Source: Flavobacteriaceae bacterium
Lineage (GTDB): Bacteria; Bacteroidota; Bacteroidia; Flavobacteriales; Flavobacteriaceae
Assembly: GCA_026709415.1 (NCBI GenBank)
Contig: JAPOSZ010000029.1
Location: 1 to 64,000 of the forward strand
DNA: 64,000 nucleotides
Direction of reading: 5' to 3'
In this document: positions 28,165 through 37,973 of the stretch, in pieces
Layout of the letters: every line of letters begins with the position of its first letter
How positions within the stretch are numbered: position 1 is the first letter of the stretch
The notes under the pieces: model-generated
The model's input: only the letters and a program-made list of their open reading frames with translations
Told to the model about the DNA's origin: nothing
The model's database searches: none
Program-made: the position numbers and the translations under genes

Positions 28165-28599
28165 ATGTTGTTACCTAGAAAACGTTTGAGAATCTATCCA
28201 ACAAATTTGGATAGTGGCCTTTTTGGTCGAGACTGGAACTGGAATTTTGATTTTCCAGTCTTCAGAAACAGTTCTCCGATGGTCAACATCAGAGAAACGG
28301 ACAAGCAGTTTCTGCTTGATATGGCTGTCCCTGGTATGGACAAAAAAGATTTTAAAGTGGTTTTAGAAAATGGTGTTTTAACTATTTCAACTACTAAATC
28401 CGAAGAAAATGAAACCAAAGAAGATGGATTTATCAAGCAAGAATTTGGTTTCACTACATTTGAAAGAAGTTTTGAACTTCCTGAAAATGTTGAAACGGAG
28501 AATATCGATGCGACCTATCAGGATGGTATACTTCAGATTACGTTAAACAAATTAGTTGAAGCTGAATCTGAAAATAAAAAGATGATTGATATCAAATAA
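28165..28599 (+). CDS. small heat shock protein, Hsp20/alpha-crystallin family
   Basis: ATP-independent holdase chaperone of 144 aa. The alpha-crystallin domain spans about residues 36-135, with NIRETDKQFLLDMAVPGMDKKD split as MAVPGMDKKDFKV and GVLTIST, then FERSFELPENV and the terminal GILQITLNK. The IXI-type tail is short. The ATG at 28165 lies in a 122-nt gap after sucC. A strong intrinsic terminator follows, so it is probably monocistronic, and it marks the left edge of a mobile-element pocket. Confidence 0.94.
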   Translation: MLLPRKRLRIYPTNLDSGLFGRDWNWNFDFPVFRNSSPMVNIRETDKQFLLDMAVPGMDKKDFKVVLENGVLTISTTKSEENETKEDGFIKQEFGFTTFERSFELPENVETENIDATYQDGILQITLNKLVEAESENKKMIDIK

Positions 28600-28624
28600 T
28601 CGATCATCAAATTGAATCAATGAG

Positions 28625-28655
28625 ATGCAGAACTCTTTGGGGTTCTGCATTTTTT
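28625..28655 (+). terminator. intrinsic terminator after hsp20
   Basis: A perfect 9-bp stem ATGCAGAAC / GTTCTGCAT with an 8-nt loop is followed directly by a run of T (TTTTTG), 26 nt after the hsp20 stop. It is the clearest terminator in the window. Confidence 0.85.
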
Positions 28656-28760
28656 GTTGGTGCTTCTATCAATGAAGTTAAGAGTGTGATGTGTTGTTTT
28701 TTCAATTCAATTGACAATCGTGGAATTTTCATTGGAAGACATCACATCAGAAGGATAAAT

Positions 28761-28785
28761 TAGGGAATTATATACTTTCATAACC
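28761..28785 (+). repeat. left inverted repeat of the tnpB element
   Basis: Its inner 18 nt, ending in CTTTCATAACC, are the exact reverse complement of the start of the right repeat. The outer part (TAGGGAA) matches with one substitution and one gap. It lies 26 nt before the tnpB ATG. Confidence 0.75.
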
Positions 28786-28810
28786 AAAAAAGTGGTGTCT
28801 TTATAGAGAG

Positions 28811-30079
28811 ATGAAGAAAACTTACATTCAAATACGTTATCGAATTCGGACTTCACCATCAAATTATCGTTGGTTACATCAAGTAGCCGGGGCGAATCGT
28901 CATTTATGGAATCAAGCATTAGAAAAAATTGAAAAACAATACCAGGAAACCAAACAATCTAATTTTAGTTTTTTTTCATTATGTCGATGGTATGTTATCT
29001 ATAAAAATCAAACCGCTCCTTGGTTGAAAAATTATCCAAAATCAATAACACGCGTGATGTTAAAAGATGTGTCTGATGCTTATCGTGCTTTCGTGACTAA
29101 AAAGCGAGGAAAACCACGCTATAAAAGCAAACATCGAAATCGACCATCGATACCCATTGAAATAAACCATCAATTCAAAACAAAAGAAGAGGGTATTTAT
29201 TTTCGGATGAAGAAGGGGCATGATATTAAATTGATTCATTATCACAAACAACTGAAGCGTTATCAAAACTTTATTTTTAAATCAGGGCGTATCGTTCAAT
29301 CGATCACAGGTAAATGGTACTTAACGGTATGTTATCAAGTGGATGCTATGGAACAAAAAGAAGATGGGTTAGGGATTGGTATTGATCGTAATGTCGGACA
29401 AGTAGCGGATCATCAAGGGCAATTATATCATTTAACCAATACAGATCAAATCCAAAAAGGAATCCAATATTGGCAACGAAAGAAAGCTCGACAGAAAAAA
29501 GGTAGTCGTCGGTCCTACAAAACACAATTAACGATCAATCGACACCATGAAAAAATAAAAAATATCAGAAAAAACGATTTAATACATATCGCGAACCAAA
29601 TCACCACTAAGAGTCGTTCTGTCGTCATGGAAGACCTGAGAACCAAAGGCATGACGGCGTCTGCTCGTGGGACGATCGACCAACCTGGTAAAAATGTAAA
29701 ATCAAAATCAGGTTTAAATCGAGTGATCTTAGGCACGGGATGGTATCAATTGGAACAGCATTTATCGGAAAGAGGTGTTGTTCATAAGGTTCATCCAGCC
29801 TATACATCTCAAATGTGTTCTTGTTGCGGGTATGTATCAAAGCATAATCGTTGTTCTCAATCACGATTTGTTTGTCAGCAATGCGGTCATACGGAGAACG
29901 CGGATATTAATGGGGCACAAAACATATGGGCCTCCGGGAAGGGGACCATACTAAAAAACGGACGTGGAGTGTTTGTAAGACTCATTATATCCAATCATGG
30001 ATATGAAGGGCGGAATACATTGAAGTGTCAATCGGACTCGAATAATCATTCTATCAATAATGGTTATGAAAGTATATAA
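28811..30079 (+). CDS. tnpB: TnpB, RNA-guided RuvC-like nuclease of IS200/IS605-type elements
   Basis: Full-length 422-aa TnpB. The RuvC-like catalytic triad is complete: Asp192 in GIGIDRNV, Glu274 in VVMEDLRTKG and Asp365 in ENADINGAQN. The zinc finger has paired cysteines in CSCCG (336/339) and CQQCG (355/358). The N-terminal half is rich in basic and aromatic residues, as in the REC/WED region. Characterised TnpB proteins cleave DNA guided by an omegaRNA made from the 3-prime end of the element. Here the stop codon lies inside the right inverted repeat. There is no frameshift or missing catalytic residue, so it may be active. Confidence 0.95.
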   Translation: MKKTYIQIRYRIRTSPSNYRWLHQVAGANRHLWNQALEKIEKQYQETKQSNFSFFSLCRWYVIYKNQTAPWLKNYPKSITRVMLKDVSDAYRAFVTKKRGKPRYKSKHRNRPSIPIEINHQFKTKEEGIYFRMKKGHDIKLIHYHKQLKRYQNFIFKSGRIVQSITGKWYLTVCYQVDAMEQKEDGLGIGIDRNVGQVADHQGQLYHLTNTDQIQKGIQYWQRKKARQKKGSRRSYKTQLTINRHHEKIKNIRKNDLIHIANQITTKSRSVVMEDLRTKGMTASARGTIDQPGKNVKSKSGLNRVILGTGWYQLEQHLSERGVVHKVHPAYTSQMCSCCGYVSKHNRCSQSRFVCQQCGHTENADINGAQNIWASGKGTILKNGRGVFVRLIISNHGYEGRNTLKCQSDSNNHSINNGYESI

Positions 30080-30087
30080 ATCCCATA
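29980..30087 (+). ncRNA. possible omegaRNA (reRNA) scaffold overlapping the tnpB 3-prime end
   Basis: In characterised TnpB elements the guide RNA scaffold overlaps the end of tnpB and the right end. Two hairpins occur here. A perfect 7-bp stem ATATCCA / TGGATAT with loop ATCA spans 29987-30004. A second, AATCATT / AATGGTT with one G-U pair, is around 30044-30066. The right inverted repeat follows. Expression and the guide boundary are inferred only from position. Confidence 0.3.
30062..30087 (+). repeat. right inverted repeat of the tnpB element
   Basis: Begins GGTTATGAAAG and includes the tnpB stop codon at 30077-30079. It is the reverse complement of the left repeat with one mismatch and one extra base. 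Confidence 0.75.
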
Positions 30088-30199
30088 AATTAACAGGTTT
30101 TGTTGGCCGTGTTTCGAGTCATATTTGAAATGGCGTGTATCAGGGGGTGGTATTCTTGACCTATTTTCAGCTCCAGTAATTATTTCGATAGCTTTATTT

Positions 30200-30216
30200 A
30201 GTCGCTCCTTAAAAAG
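30200..30216 (+). repeat. left terminal inverted repeat of the IS5-type element
   Basis: AGTCGCTCCTTAAAAAG, the exact reverse complement of 31661-31677. Confidence 0.85.
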
Positions 30217-30309
30217 TCTTTTTTTACTAGTTGTAGTTATATTATTTTTATGATCGAAGCTCTTTGAGCTGAAAATGAAGCCCTTCTGAAAAAGTAAAAA
30301 AGAACCTCT

Positions 30310-31625
<1,316 letters not shown>

Positions 31626-31660
31626 TCCCCCCTATAAAAGGACTGGAGGCTACATTTGGG

Positions 31661-31677
31661 CTTTTTAAGGAGCGACT
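31661..31677 (+). repeat. right terminal inverted repeat of the IS5-type element
   Basis: CTTTTTAAGGAGCGACT, pairing without mismatch with the repeat at 30200-30216. It lies on the N-terminal side of the transposase relic. Confidence 0.85.
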
Positions 31678-31826
31678 CTATAGTTCATGATTGTAGTGGA
31701 AACTTGTAACGTTTCTCATGGAGTTTGAATCGACCATTTCAACTTTTTAGTTCTATCCCCCTATTTTTAAACAGATTAAATCAAAGGTCTCCAACTTTTG
31801 TACTGTAATTATGGGATACTTAAACC

Positions 31827-33833
31827 TTATTCAGTCTTGGATTTGTTTAGGTCATTTTTAAGTTGCGCCACTAAATCTCTTTGTCTTGCGGCTTCAGGAA
31901 AATCCAACGCTTTGCTTGCTTTGTTCATCAATCTAGTATGTTGATTGATTTTCTTTTCTAGTTGAGATTTTGATAGGTTTTGATTTTTTAGTTGTTCTAT
32001 TTCATCAACTTTCTTTTGAGCATCTGTATCGGTTTGGTTTCTTCTTGTAAGAACATGTTCAAGTGATTTTTTAATGGCTTGAGGTGTGATGTTATTTTTT
32101 TTGTTGTATAACTTTTGAGCATTCCGTCGAAAATTGGTTTCATCGATCGTGGCTTTCATAGCATCACTGATGAAATCAGCATAAAAAATAGCTTTGCCAT
32201 TAATATGTCTAGCCGCTCTCCCCACCGTTTGGATCAAAGCCCTTTTGGATCTCAAAAAACCTTGTTTATCAGCGTCTAAAATAACCACTAGTGAAACTTC
32301 AGGTAAATCAAGCCCTTCTCTCAGTAAATTCACACCGACAACAACATCAACATCTCCGGTGCGAAGATTTTGTAGTATCTCTACGCGATCTAGAGTATCA
32401 ACTTCAGAATGTAAATAAGTTGCTTTTATTTGAATTCTAGCCAAAAATTTACTGAGTTCTTCTGCCATCTTTTTTGTCAGGGTTGTAATCAAAATTCGTT
32501 GATTGGCTTCAACTCTCAATTGGATTTCTTCAACTAAATCATCGATTTGATTGGTTGTGGGGCGAACTTCAATTTTTGGATCTAGCAACCCAGTTGGCCT
32601 CAATACTTGAAGTACTTGGTGTCCATCTGATTTTTCGATTTCGAAATCAGCTGGAGTGGCGCTGACATAGAGAACTTGTTGTTGTAGGGCTTCAAATTCT
32701 TCAAACTTTAATGGTCGATTATCCATGGCCGCTCTCAATCGAAAACCATATGCTACCAAATTTTCTTTTCGAGATCGATCCCCTCCAAACATGGCATGAA
32801 CTTGAGGGATTGTCACATGAGATTCATCGATAACCATCAAGTAATCATCAGGAAAATAATCTAAAAGACAAAATGGTCTGCTACCTGGTTTTCTTCGATC
32901 AAAGTAGCGGGAATAATTTTCAATACCAGAACAGTAACCGAGTTCTTTGAGCATTTCAATATCGAATTTGGTGCGTTCTTCTAATCTCAATGCAATGTCC
33001 TGTTGTTGATTCAGTATAAATTGTTGAGTCTCTTTTTTTAAATCATTCTCTATTTCTGTAATCGCATCATCGATTCTTTCTGGAGTCGTCACAAACATAT
33101 TTGCTGGATAAACTCTGATCGAAGGATTGGTCTCCAAAACTTCTCCAGTTTCAGGATTAAAAGATTCGATTTCTTCTATTTCATCACCAAAAAAATGGAT
33201 CTTATAGGCCCAATCACTATACGCTGGATAAATATCAATGACATCTCCTAAGACTCTGAATGTTCCCGGTAAAAATTCAATATTGGATCGAGTATGCATG
33301 CTTTGCACTAATTTTTGTAAAAGAATGGTCTTATTGATCCGATTGGCAACATTGATACTTACGACGGATTGATTAAAATCGTCTGGATTTCCCAATCCAA
33401 AGATGCACGAAACGGATGCCACCACGATGATATCACGACGACCAGATAATAACTTAGAAGTTGCACTCAGTCGATACTTTTCAATGACTTTATTGATAGA
33501 CAAATCTTTTTCAATGTAAAGACCCGTAGTTGGAAGATATGCTTCAGGTTGATAGTAATCATAATAGGATATGAAATATTCCACAGCGTTTTCAGGGAAA
33601 AATTGTTTGAATTCAGAATATAATTGAGCCCCTAATGCCTTGTTATGTGTCAATACCAAAGTCGGTCGTTGCAACTGCTCCAAAACATTGGCAACAGTAA
33701 ATGTCTTGCCTGATCCAGTCACACCCTTCAGGGTGGTGTTTTTTTCGTTATTCGTAATTCGATCAACAATTTCCTGTATTGCTTGTGGTTGATCCCCCGT
33801 AGGTGAAAATGAAGAAACGAGCTTGAACTTCAA
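31827..33833 (-). CDS. uvrB: excinuclease ABC subunit B
   Basis: DNA damage-verification helicase of nucleotide excision repair, acting with UvrA and UvrC. The 668-aa product has MKFKLVSSFSPTGDQPQAI at the N-terminus, Walker A GVTGSGKTFT (37-46), the beta-hairpin region YFISYYDYYQPEAYLP, DESHVT, the helicase motif GRAARHINGKAIFYAD and a C-terminal UVR motif (KALDFPEAARQRDLVAQLK). The start is TTG at 33833, since no other start precedes the conserved N-terminus. It is the right-hand neighbour of the mobile-element pocket. Confidence 0.97.
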   Translation of the reverse strand: MKFKLVSSFSPTGDQPQAIQEIVDRITNNEKNTTLKGVTGSGKTFTVANVLEQLQRPTLVLTHNKALGAQLYSEFKQFFPENAVEYFISYYDYYQPEAYLPTTGLYIEKDLSINKVIEKYRLSATSKLLSGRRDIIVVASVSCIFGLGNPDDFNQSVVSINVANRINKTILLQKLVQSMHTRSNIEFLPGTFRVLGDVIDIYPAYSDWAYKIHFFGDEIEEIESFNPETGEVLETNPSIRVYPANMFVTTPERIDDAITEIENDLKKETQQFILNQQQDIALRLEERTKFDIEMLKELGYCSGIENYSRYFDRRKPGSRPFCLLDYFPDDYLMVIDESHVTIPQVHAMFGGDRSRKENLVAYGFRLRAAMDNRPLKFEEFEALQQQVLYVSATPADFEIEKSDGHQVLQVLRPTGLLDPKIEVRPTTNQIDDLVEEIQLRVEANQRILITTLTKKMAEELSKFLARIQIKATYLHSEVDTLDRVEILQNLRTGDVDVVVGVNLLREGLDLPEVSLVVILDADKQGFLRSKRALIQTVGRAARHINGKAIFYADFISDAMKATIDETNFRRNAQKLYNKKNNITPQAIKKSLEHVLTRRNQTDTDAQKKVDEIEQLKNQNLSKSQLEKKINQHTRLMNKASKALDFPEAARQRDLVAQLKNDLNKSKTE

Positions 33834-33850
33834 TGGATGGTTGAGAAACG

Positions 33851-33858
33851 CAAAGCTA
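33851..33858 (-). promoter_or_regulatory. candidate -7 promoter box of uvrB
   Basis: On the minus strand the octamer TAGCTTTG fits TAnnTTTG and ends 17 nt before the uvrB TTG start. No clear -33 partner is seen. I found no obvious SOS-type palindrome overlapping it. Confidence 0.4.
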
Positions 33859-33934
33859 ATTTAATACTCAAGTATCTCTCGAGGAATTGAAATGGTTGGA
33901 TGCCTAAAATATTTTTTCAAGAAACGTCTCTAAA

Positions 33935-34774
33935 CTATAAATCTCTTTTTTTCAAAAGATAATATGACCAGAAATAGAAGATAACGGTCCATGCCAATAC
34001 GATAACAATTGATTGCAGTGTGATTTCATAGCTTTTGTTGATGGGACTGCCTGCTTGATGTGCTAAATTGCGAACTACAGAAAACCGAGTAAAAGGCTCG
34101 ACGATTAGATTACTCATCGATTGAAGGGGAAAAAACTGAGCAATATCATTAGCGTTGATTAAGAATTTATCCTTTAACCGAACATCTAAAATGGCTCTGA
34201 TGATAGGTTCCAATGCCGACCATAATCCAAGCATTCCAATAGCAATCGTAGCTCTTTTTACTAAATAAACTAAAAACATACAGAAAGAGAAAAAACCAAG
34301 CAATTTCACAGCATAAGGAATCATGTATTCGGTATCGGTTATGATGATCACTAGTTCATTGTAATCAGAGTAAATAAGTCCTAAAATCAAAGTGACAAAA
34401 AAAACAAAAACAGTGGAAGCCAAAACAAATAAGATAATGGTATAAAATTTACTGTTTAAAACTTCTCTTTTTGTTAACCCATCGATTAAATTTTGTTTTA
34501 GTGTTTTATAGACAAATTCATTACTAATCATAAAGATGACCACTATGGCCAGAAAAATCTTTAAAATGGCAATCACGTAGGTATTAAAATGCCATATATA
34601 AGGAAAATTGAAAATGCCTTGTTCAGCGAGATAAAATTTGATAAAATTTAAATCGACTTTAATAGAAGTCAATAAAACGGCACTCAAGATCAACAAAAAA
34701 TAACTGATGACTAAAAACCGGGCAAATCGGTTATAATAGAGCTTATACAGTTCAATTTGAATCAACCGAATCAT
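33935..34774 (-). CDS. ABC-2 type transporter permease
   Basis: Integral membrane subunit of 279 aa with six apparent transmembrane segments, starting at about residue 18 (RFLVISYFLLILSAVLL) and ending near the C-terminus (SIVIVLAWTVIFYFWSYYLL). It has the ABC2_membrane pattern without further recognisable domains. Its start overlaps the end of the ATPase gene by 23 nt, so the two form one transporter. The substrate is unknown; such pairs in Bacteroidota are often annotated as drug, lipid or bacteriocin exporters without proof. Confidence 0.85.
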   Translation of the reverse strand: MIRLIQIELYKLYYNRFARFLVISYFLLILSAVLLTSIKVDLNFIKFYLAEQGIFNFPYIWHFNTYVIAILKIFLAIVVIFMISNEFVYKTLKQNLIDGLTKREVLNSKFYTIILFVLASTVFVFFVTLILGLIYSDYNELVIIITDTEYMIPYAVKLLGFFSFCMFLVYLVKRATIAIGMLGLWSALEPIIRAILDVRLKDKFLINANDIAQFFPLQSMSNLIVEPFTRFSVVRNLAHQAGSPINKSYEITLQSIVIVLAWTVIFYFWSYYLLKKRDL

Positions 34775-35690
34775 TTGGGGAATTTTGGGTTATTTCTAAA
34801 AATCTTTCTTCAAGAGTTGGTGTTTTTTTTACCAAATGTGAAACAAAAATGGAATGTTGAGATAATTCCTTGGTGAGTTGATTCAAAGGTAAATCTTGCT
34901 GAAGATGGAGTATTAATTTATCATCTCGCATTTCTATTTTCTTTGCTGCTTTATGCGAGGATAGAATCTTCATCAAAGCATCAATATCATCTGAAATGAT
35001 TTCTATATGGCCATGATTTTTTGAAAGATCCTCCACGGCACCTTCAAAGTATTTAATCCCATTTTTGATAATCACCACATCAGTACAAACTTTTTCAACT
35101 TCATCTAACAAATGGGAAGCTAGTAGAATGGTGGTTCCTTGAGATGCAATTTTAGTAATCAAAGCTCGAACTTTATGAATACCAGCTGGGTCTAGACCAT
35201 TCGTTGGTTCATCAAGGATTAGCATTTCGGGTTGATTAATTAAAGAAGAAGCCAAAGCGAGTCTTTGTTTCATTCCCAAAGAAAAAGTTCTAAACTTGCT
35301 ACTTCTACGATCCCACAGGTCAACATATTTTAATACTTCTTCAATTCGATTTGTTGAACATTCTTTGATTTTACAGACCAAGTGAAGGTTTCGAATTGCC
35401 GATAAATAAGGATAAAAATTAGGCCTTTCAATGATAGCCCCAATTTTTTTTCGGGCTTCTTTAAAAGGCATATCACCACCATACCATTGGTAATAACCGC
35501 TGCTTGGGTTGATGGTGTTGAGAATCATGCCAAGGGTAGTGGATTTTCCACTTCCATTAGGTCCCAATAGGCCATAAACCTTTCCTTTTTCAATTTGCAT
35601 TGACAACGAGTCCACAGCTTTGATTCTTCCATAATTCTTGGATAAAGCATTGAGTTTTAATAAAACGGAAGATTTACTAGTATAATGCAT
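34752..35690 (-). CDS. ABC transporter ATP-binding protein
   Basis: Cytoplasmic ATPase of 312 aa paired with the overlapping permease. It contains Walker A LLGPNGSGKST, Q-loop region, signature FSLGMKQRLALA, Walker B MLILDEPTNGLDPAG and H-loop LLASHLLDEVEKV, typical of the CcmA/DRA exporter class. The C-terminal 90 residues are the usual accessory region (about 220-312). The ATG at 35690 is preferred over a TTG at 35708 that would add six residues. It is a two-gene operon read away from the gene-poor region at 35.7-36.9 kb. Confidence 0.92.
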   Translation of the reverse strand: MHYTSKSSVLLKLNALSKNYGRIKAVDSLSMQIEKGKVYGLLGPNGSGKSTTLGMILNTINPSSGYYQWYGGDMPFKEARKKIGAIIERPNFYPYLSAIRNLHLVCKIKECSTNRIEEVLKYVDLWDRRSSKFRTFSLGMKQRLALASSLINQPEMLILDEPTNGLDPAGIHKVRALITKIASQGTTILLASHLLDEVEKVCTDVVIIKNGIKYFEGAVEDLSKNHGHIEIISDDIDALMKILSSHKAAKKIEMRDDKLILHLQQDLPLNQLTKELSQHSIFVSHLVKKTPTLEERFLEITQNSPNDSVDSN

Positions 35691-36944
35691 TGAATACAAG
35701 ACTAACAAGTGATTGCAATATTACATTGATTCAGTTTGATCATTTTGTTCTCAGTATAATAATAAATTAAGCGGAACTGATTTTTTCTTGTATTTTGTTA
35801 CTATGCTATCATATTATTTTCTAAACAAATAGTTGATTTATCAATCATAAAAAATTGAAATACAGTAAATAAAATATCTTTTAAAGCTTTAATTTAAAAC
35901 ACAAGATATTAAAAAAGCAAGTTAGAAAAGCGTGAAAATGTGAAAAAACATGACTGTGAAAATTTATACTTTCAATCCAGGCTTTCCGGATATACCAAAA
36001 TAGGAACGACACATTCGAATCAAAGAAAATCGGTACTTATCGAAAAGAGAAAGCAATTTAAATTGATGGAAATTTAGTTTAATACAATTGATTTTTAAAA
36101 CAAGTACTGACAACATGTAGTGGATTGAAGTTGTTTTGAATCTATTAGAATAATCAAATTTAGAGCCATAGATCACAAACAAAAACATCGACAACCACTT
36201 TTTTCTTATCGCACTCCTTACGATCCATCACTCCATGAGAACCCAATCCAAACGATGGAAGAGGGGACGCTATCAATCCAATATCCTACAATTAAATGCC
36301 GTAAAATAAATCGCTACCAAAGCGAAATCACCGCCCATCGAAAGGGTCTCAATGGGACTCCTCAATGAGAATTTCCACACAAACGCTAATAGAAGCGGAA
36401 AACCGAACACAGAATCAACGCCAAAGGATACTAGTGGATAATAAAAGATGCCCATTAGACAAAACGATAGGCTATCGAAACACATGGAGGGGAAGTCCTA
36501 AATGTTGGAAAGTAGATATCGCCTCCAACCCTTAATGCGTCAATAGAAAAAGTAAAACAAAGCCACCAGCGAAGAACATTGGGTGATGCAACCAACCGAT
36601 GAGGGTTTGGTTGTGATGATCCGACTCAAGGGATGGGACAAAGTCCATGACCAACATGTCTTGGAGTCGATAACCTATAATATAGAGAGATGTCTAGAAC
36701 GTTGGCTTTAATGCAATACTAATAAAAAGGGGCTAGGGGAAAGTGCCCCTTAAAGTCCGTAACAGCAAAAAAAATGGTAAAAATGAGGTTGAAAATCGCC
36801 AAATCTAGGGATTATTTTATTGGAACGAGTGACTCCCTGAAGAGGTTAAGAAGATGAAAAGGATATCTCGTAGAATATGGGTTTTTTTGAAATGGACATA
36901 GTTAAACGTCTTGATAATACAAAGAAAGCGTTTAACTTCGCAGT
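35691..36944. other. 1.25-kb gene-poor region with decayed sequence
   Basis: No intact gene is convincing here. The first 250 bp (to about 35950) are very AT-rich. From about 36190 to 36720 base composition is more gene-like, but every frame is interrupted; a minus-strand relic is listed separately. A short hairpin GGGGC / GCCCC (36729-36749) with an 11-nt loop lies after it. A 41-codon plus-strand frame at 36586-36711 overlaps the relic and is probably chance. Confidence 0.5.
36333..36657 (-). pseudogene. possible decayed membrane-protein gene
   Basis: One minus-strand frame from the ATG at 36657 gives MLVMDFVPSLESDHHNQTL, then WLHHPMFFAGGFVLLFLLTH. It continues through three or more stops with further hydrophobic pieces such as SNGHLLLSTSILWR. 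A second overlapping minus-strand frame (36273-36485) is also hydrophobic. The DHH, HHP and GHLLL motifs faintly recall membrane-bound metal-dependent hydrolases of the YdjM type. This resemblance is weak, and the call is mainly that the sequence looks like a gene that has accumulated stops. Confidence 0.25.
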
Positions 36945-37265
36945 ATGGTGGATCGTGAATACATCGAATTAATGGCCTTTGGTGTCATTGGATTTATTGG
37001 CATGGAATTTTTAAATGAACTGTCAACCATCGCTGGAATGATTTTTGGTTTAGGCATTTTGATATTCGCTATGTTGAACTACCTCTCTGGGCAGAAAAGA
37101 AGAAAAGAAGAAAAAGCTCAGGCCAAGAGAAATGAAGCCCAAGACAAGAGAAATGAAGCTCAAGACAAGAGAAATCAAGAGAAGCATGAATGGGAGCGTA
37201 AAGAACATGAACTTCGCATGAAAAATATGAGAAGGGATCAAGGGCCATCAATAGACCCCCAATAA
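36945..37265 (+). CDS. small membrane protein with charged coiled-coil tail
   Basis: An unrecognised 106-aa protein. Residues about 8-47 form one or two transmembrane helices (LMAFGVIGFIGMEFL, IAGMIFGLGILIFAMLNYL). From residue 50 the chain is almost entirely charged and helical: three near-identical seven-residue units (AQAKRNE, AQDKRNE, AQDKRNQ) and then KHEWERKEHELRMK. The topology suggests a membrane anchor with a cytoplasmic coiled coil, as in some phage-shock or holin-like small proteins, but I do not recognise a family. The ATG at 36945 is the natural start. It has no close same-strand neighbours and sits in an accessory stretch. Confidence 0.6.
   Translation: MVDREYIELMAFGVIGFIGMEFLNELSTIAGMIFGLGILIFAMLNYLSGQKRRKEEKAQAKRNEAQDKRNEAQDKRNQEKHEWERKEHELRMKNMRRDQGPSIDPQ
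37116..37178 (+). repeat. three tandem 21-bp repeats within the small membrane protein gene
   Basis: Three consecutive 21-nt units (37116-37136, 37137-37157, 37158-37178) differ at only a few positions and share the core AAGAGAAATGAA (last unit AAGAGAAATCAA). Each encodes one seven-residue heptad of the coiled coil, so copy-number change would lengthen or shorten the helix by whole heptads. Confidence 0.85.
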
Positions 37266-37973
37266 CAGAAGTATAGAAAGGTTTTCTATCTCGATCATAT
37301 GGATAGAAATCTAAATCATGTCATTTATGGAATTCATAGTCAATGGCGATATTTTCTTTTTCCTACTGTTAGGTTAAACGATTCACCACCTCAATTGAAA
37401 ATAGGGATATGGATTATGGCCTTTTTCTGTTGACATTCACGGCGATTAGTCATCTAATGAGAAACCGATATAAGTGACCATGAATTTATAAGACCAATAG
37501 TTAGAGATTAAATTGTCTCGTAGATCTCTATCAAAACTAAAACGTTATCCATCAAAAGGGCCTGACGAGCTCCCCCATAGCAAAATCCACACACATCGGG
37601 ATAGAACCGCGTTATTATAGATTTCTTCTATAGCTGAAATTAAATTTCTATACTTAGACAGAGGTAGTTGAAGGGAGCATTAAAAAGTTTGACTTGATCG
37701 GCATTTCCATGTTTTAAATGGTTTAAGGCCTTCGCCCTTTCGTTTTCGAGATTTGGAAAGGTCAACCGATCAGACATAAGAACAACTATTTGGGTTGAAG
37801 CGAAGTTAAGCACTTTAAATTTATTGTATTGCCATGCAACTTCAAGGATAAAAGTCCCGAAAGGCTTTTTATGACAACACATAAATTGATACTTCCGTTA
37901 TTATTTGAAAACGGATGGAAAATATTTTCGAACCCATTTTTTGAGTCTGTGTCAAATTGTTAATTTCGAGGTA
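37266..37973. other. intergenic region without a supported gene
   Basis: About 700 bp between the small membrane protein gene and the kinase-like gene. An 80-codon minus-strand frame at 37640-37882 has no recognisable motif and no conserved start context, so I do not call it a gene, though a decayed gene cannot be excluded. I see no clear terminator or promoter box. Confidence 0.4.

Larger units (their letters stand above)
28761..30087 (+). mobile_element. tnpB-only element bounded by inverted repeats
   Basis: About 1.33 kb comprising an intact tnpB and two flanking inverted repeats (28761-28785 and 30062-30087) that match at 24 of 26 aligned positions. No tnpA (Y1 or serine transposase) is present, so it looks like a lone-tnpB (IS1341-like) insertion that would need a transposase in trans. 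IS200/IS605 elements normally have subterminal hairpins rather than long terminal inverted repeats, so the exact ends and family are uncertain. It sits between the hsp20 terminator and a decayed IS5-type element. Confidence 0.6.

Noticed and set aside
36586..36711. A 41-codon plus-strand frame starting MQPTDEGLVVMIRL
   Set aside because: Short, isolated and antisense to a better hydrophobic relic; likely chance.
37640..37882. An 80-codon minus-strand frame
   Set aside because: No recognisable family, no promoter box or clear start context; kept only as part of the intergenic description.
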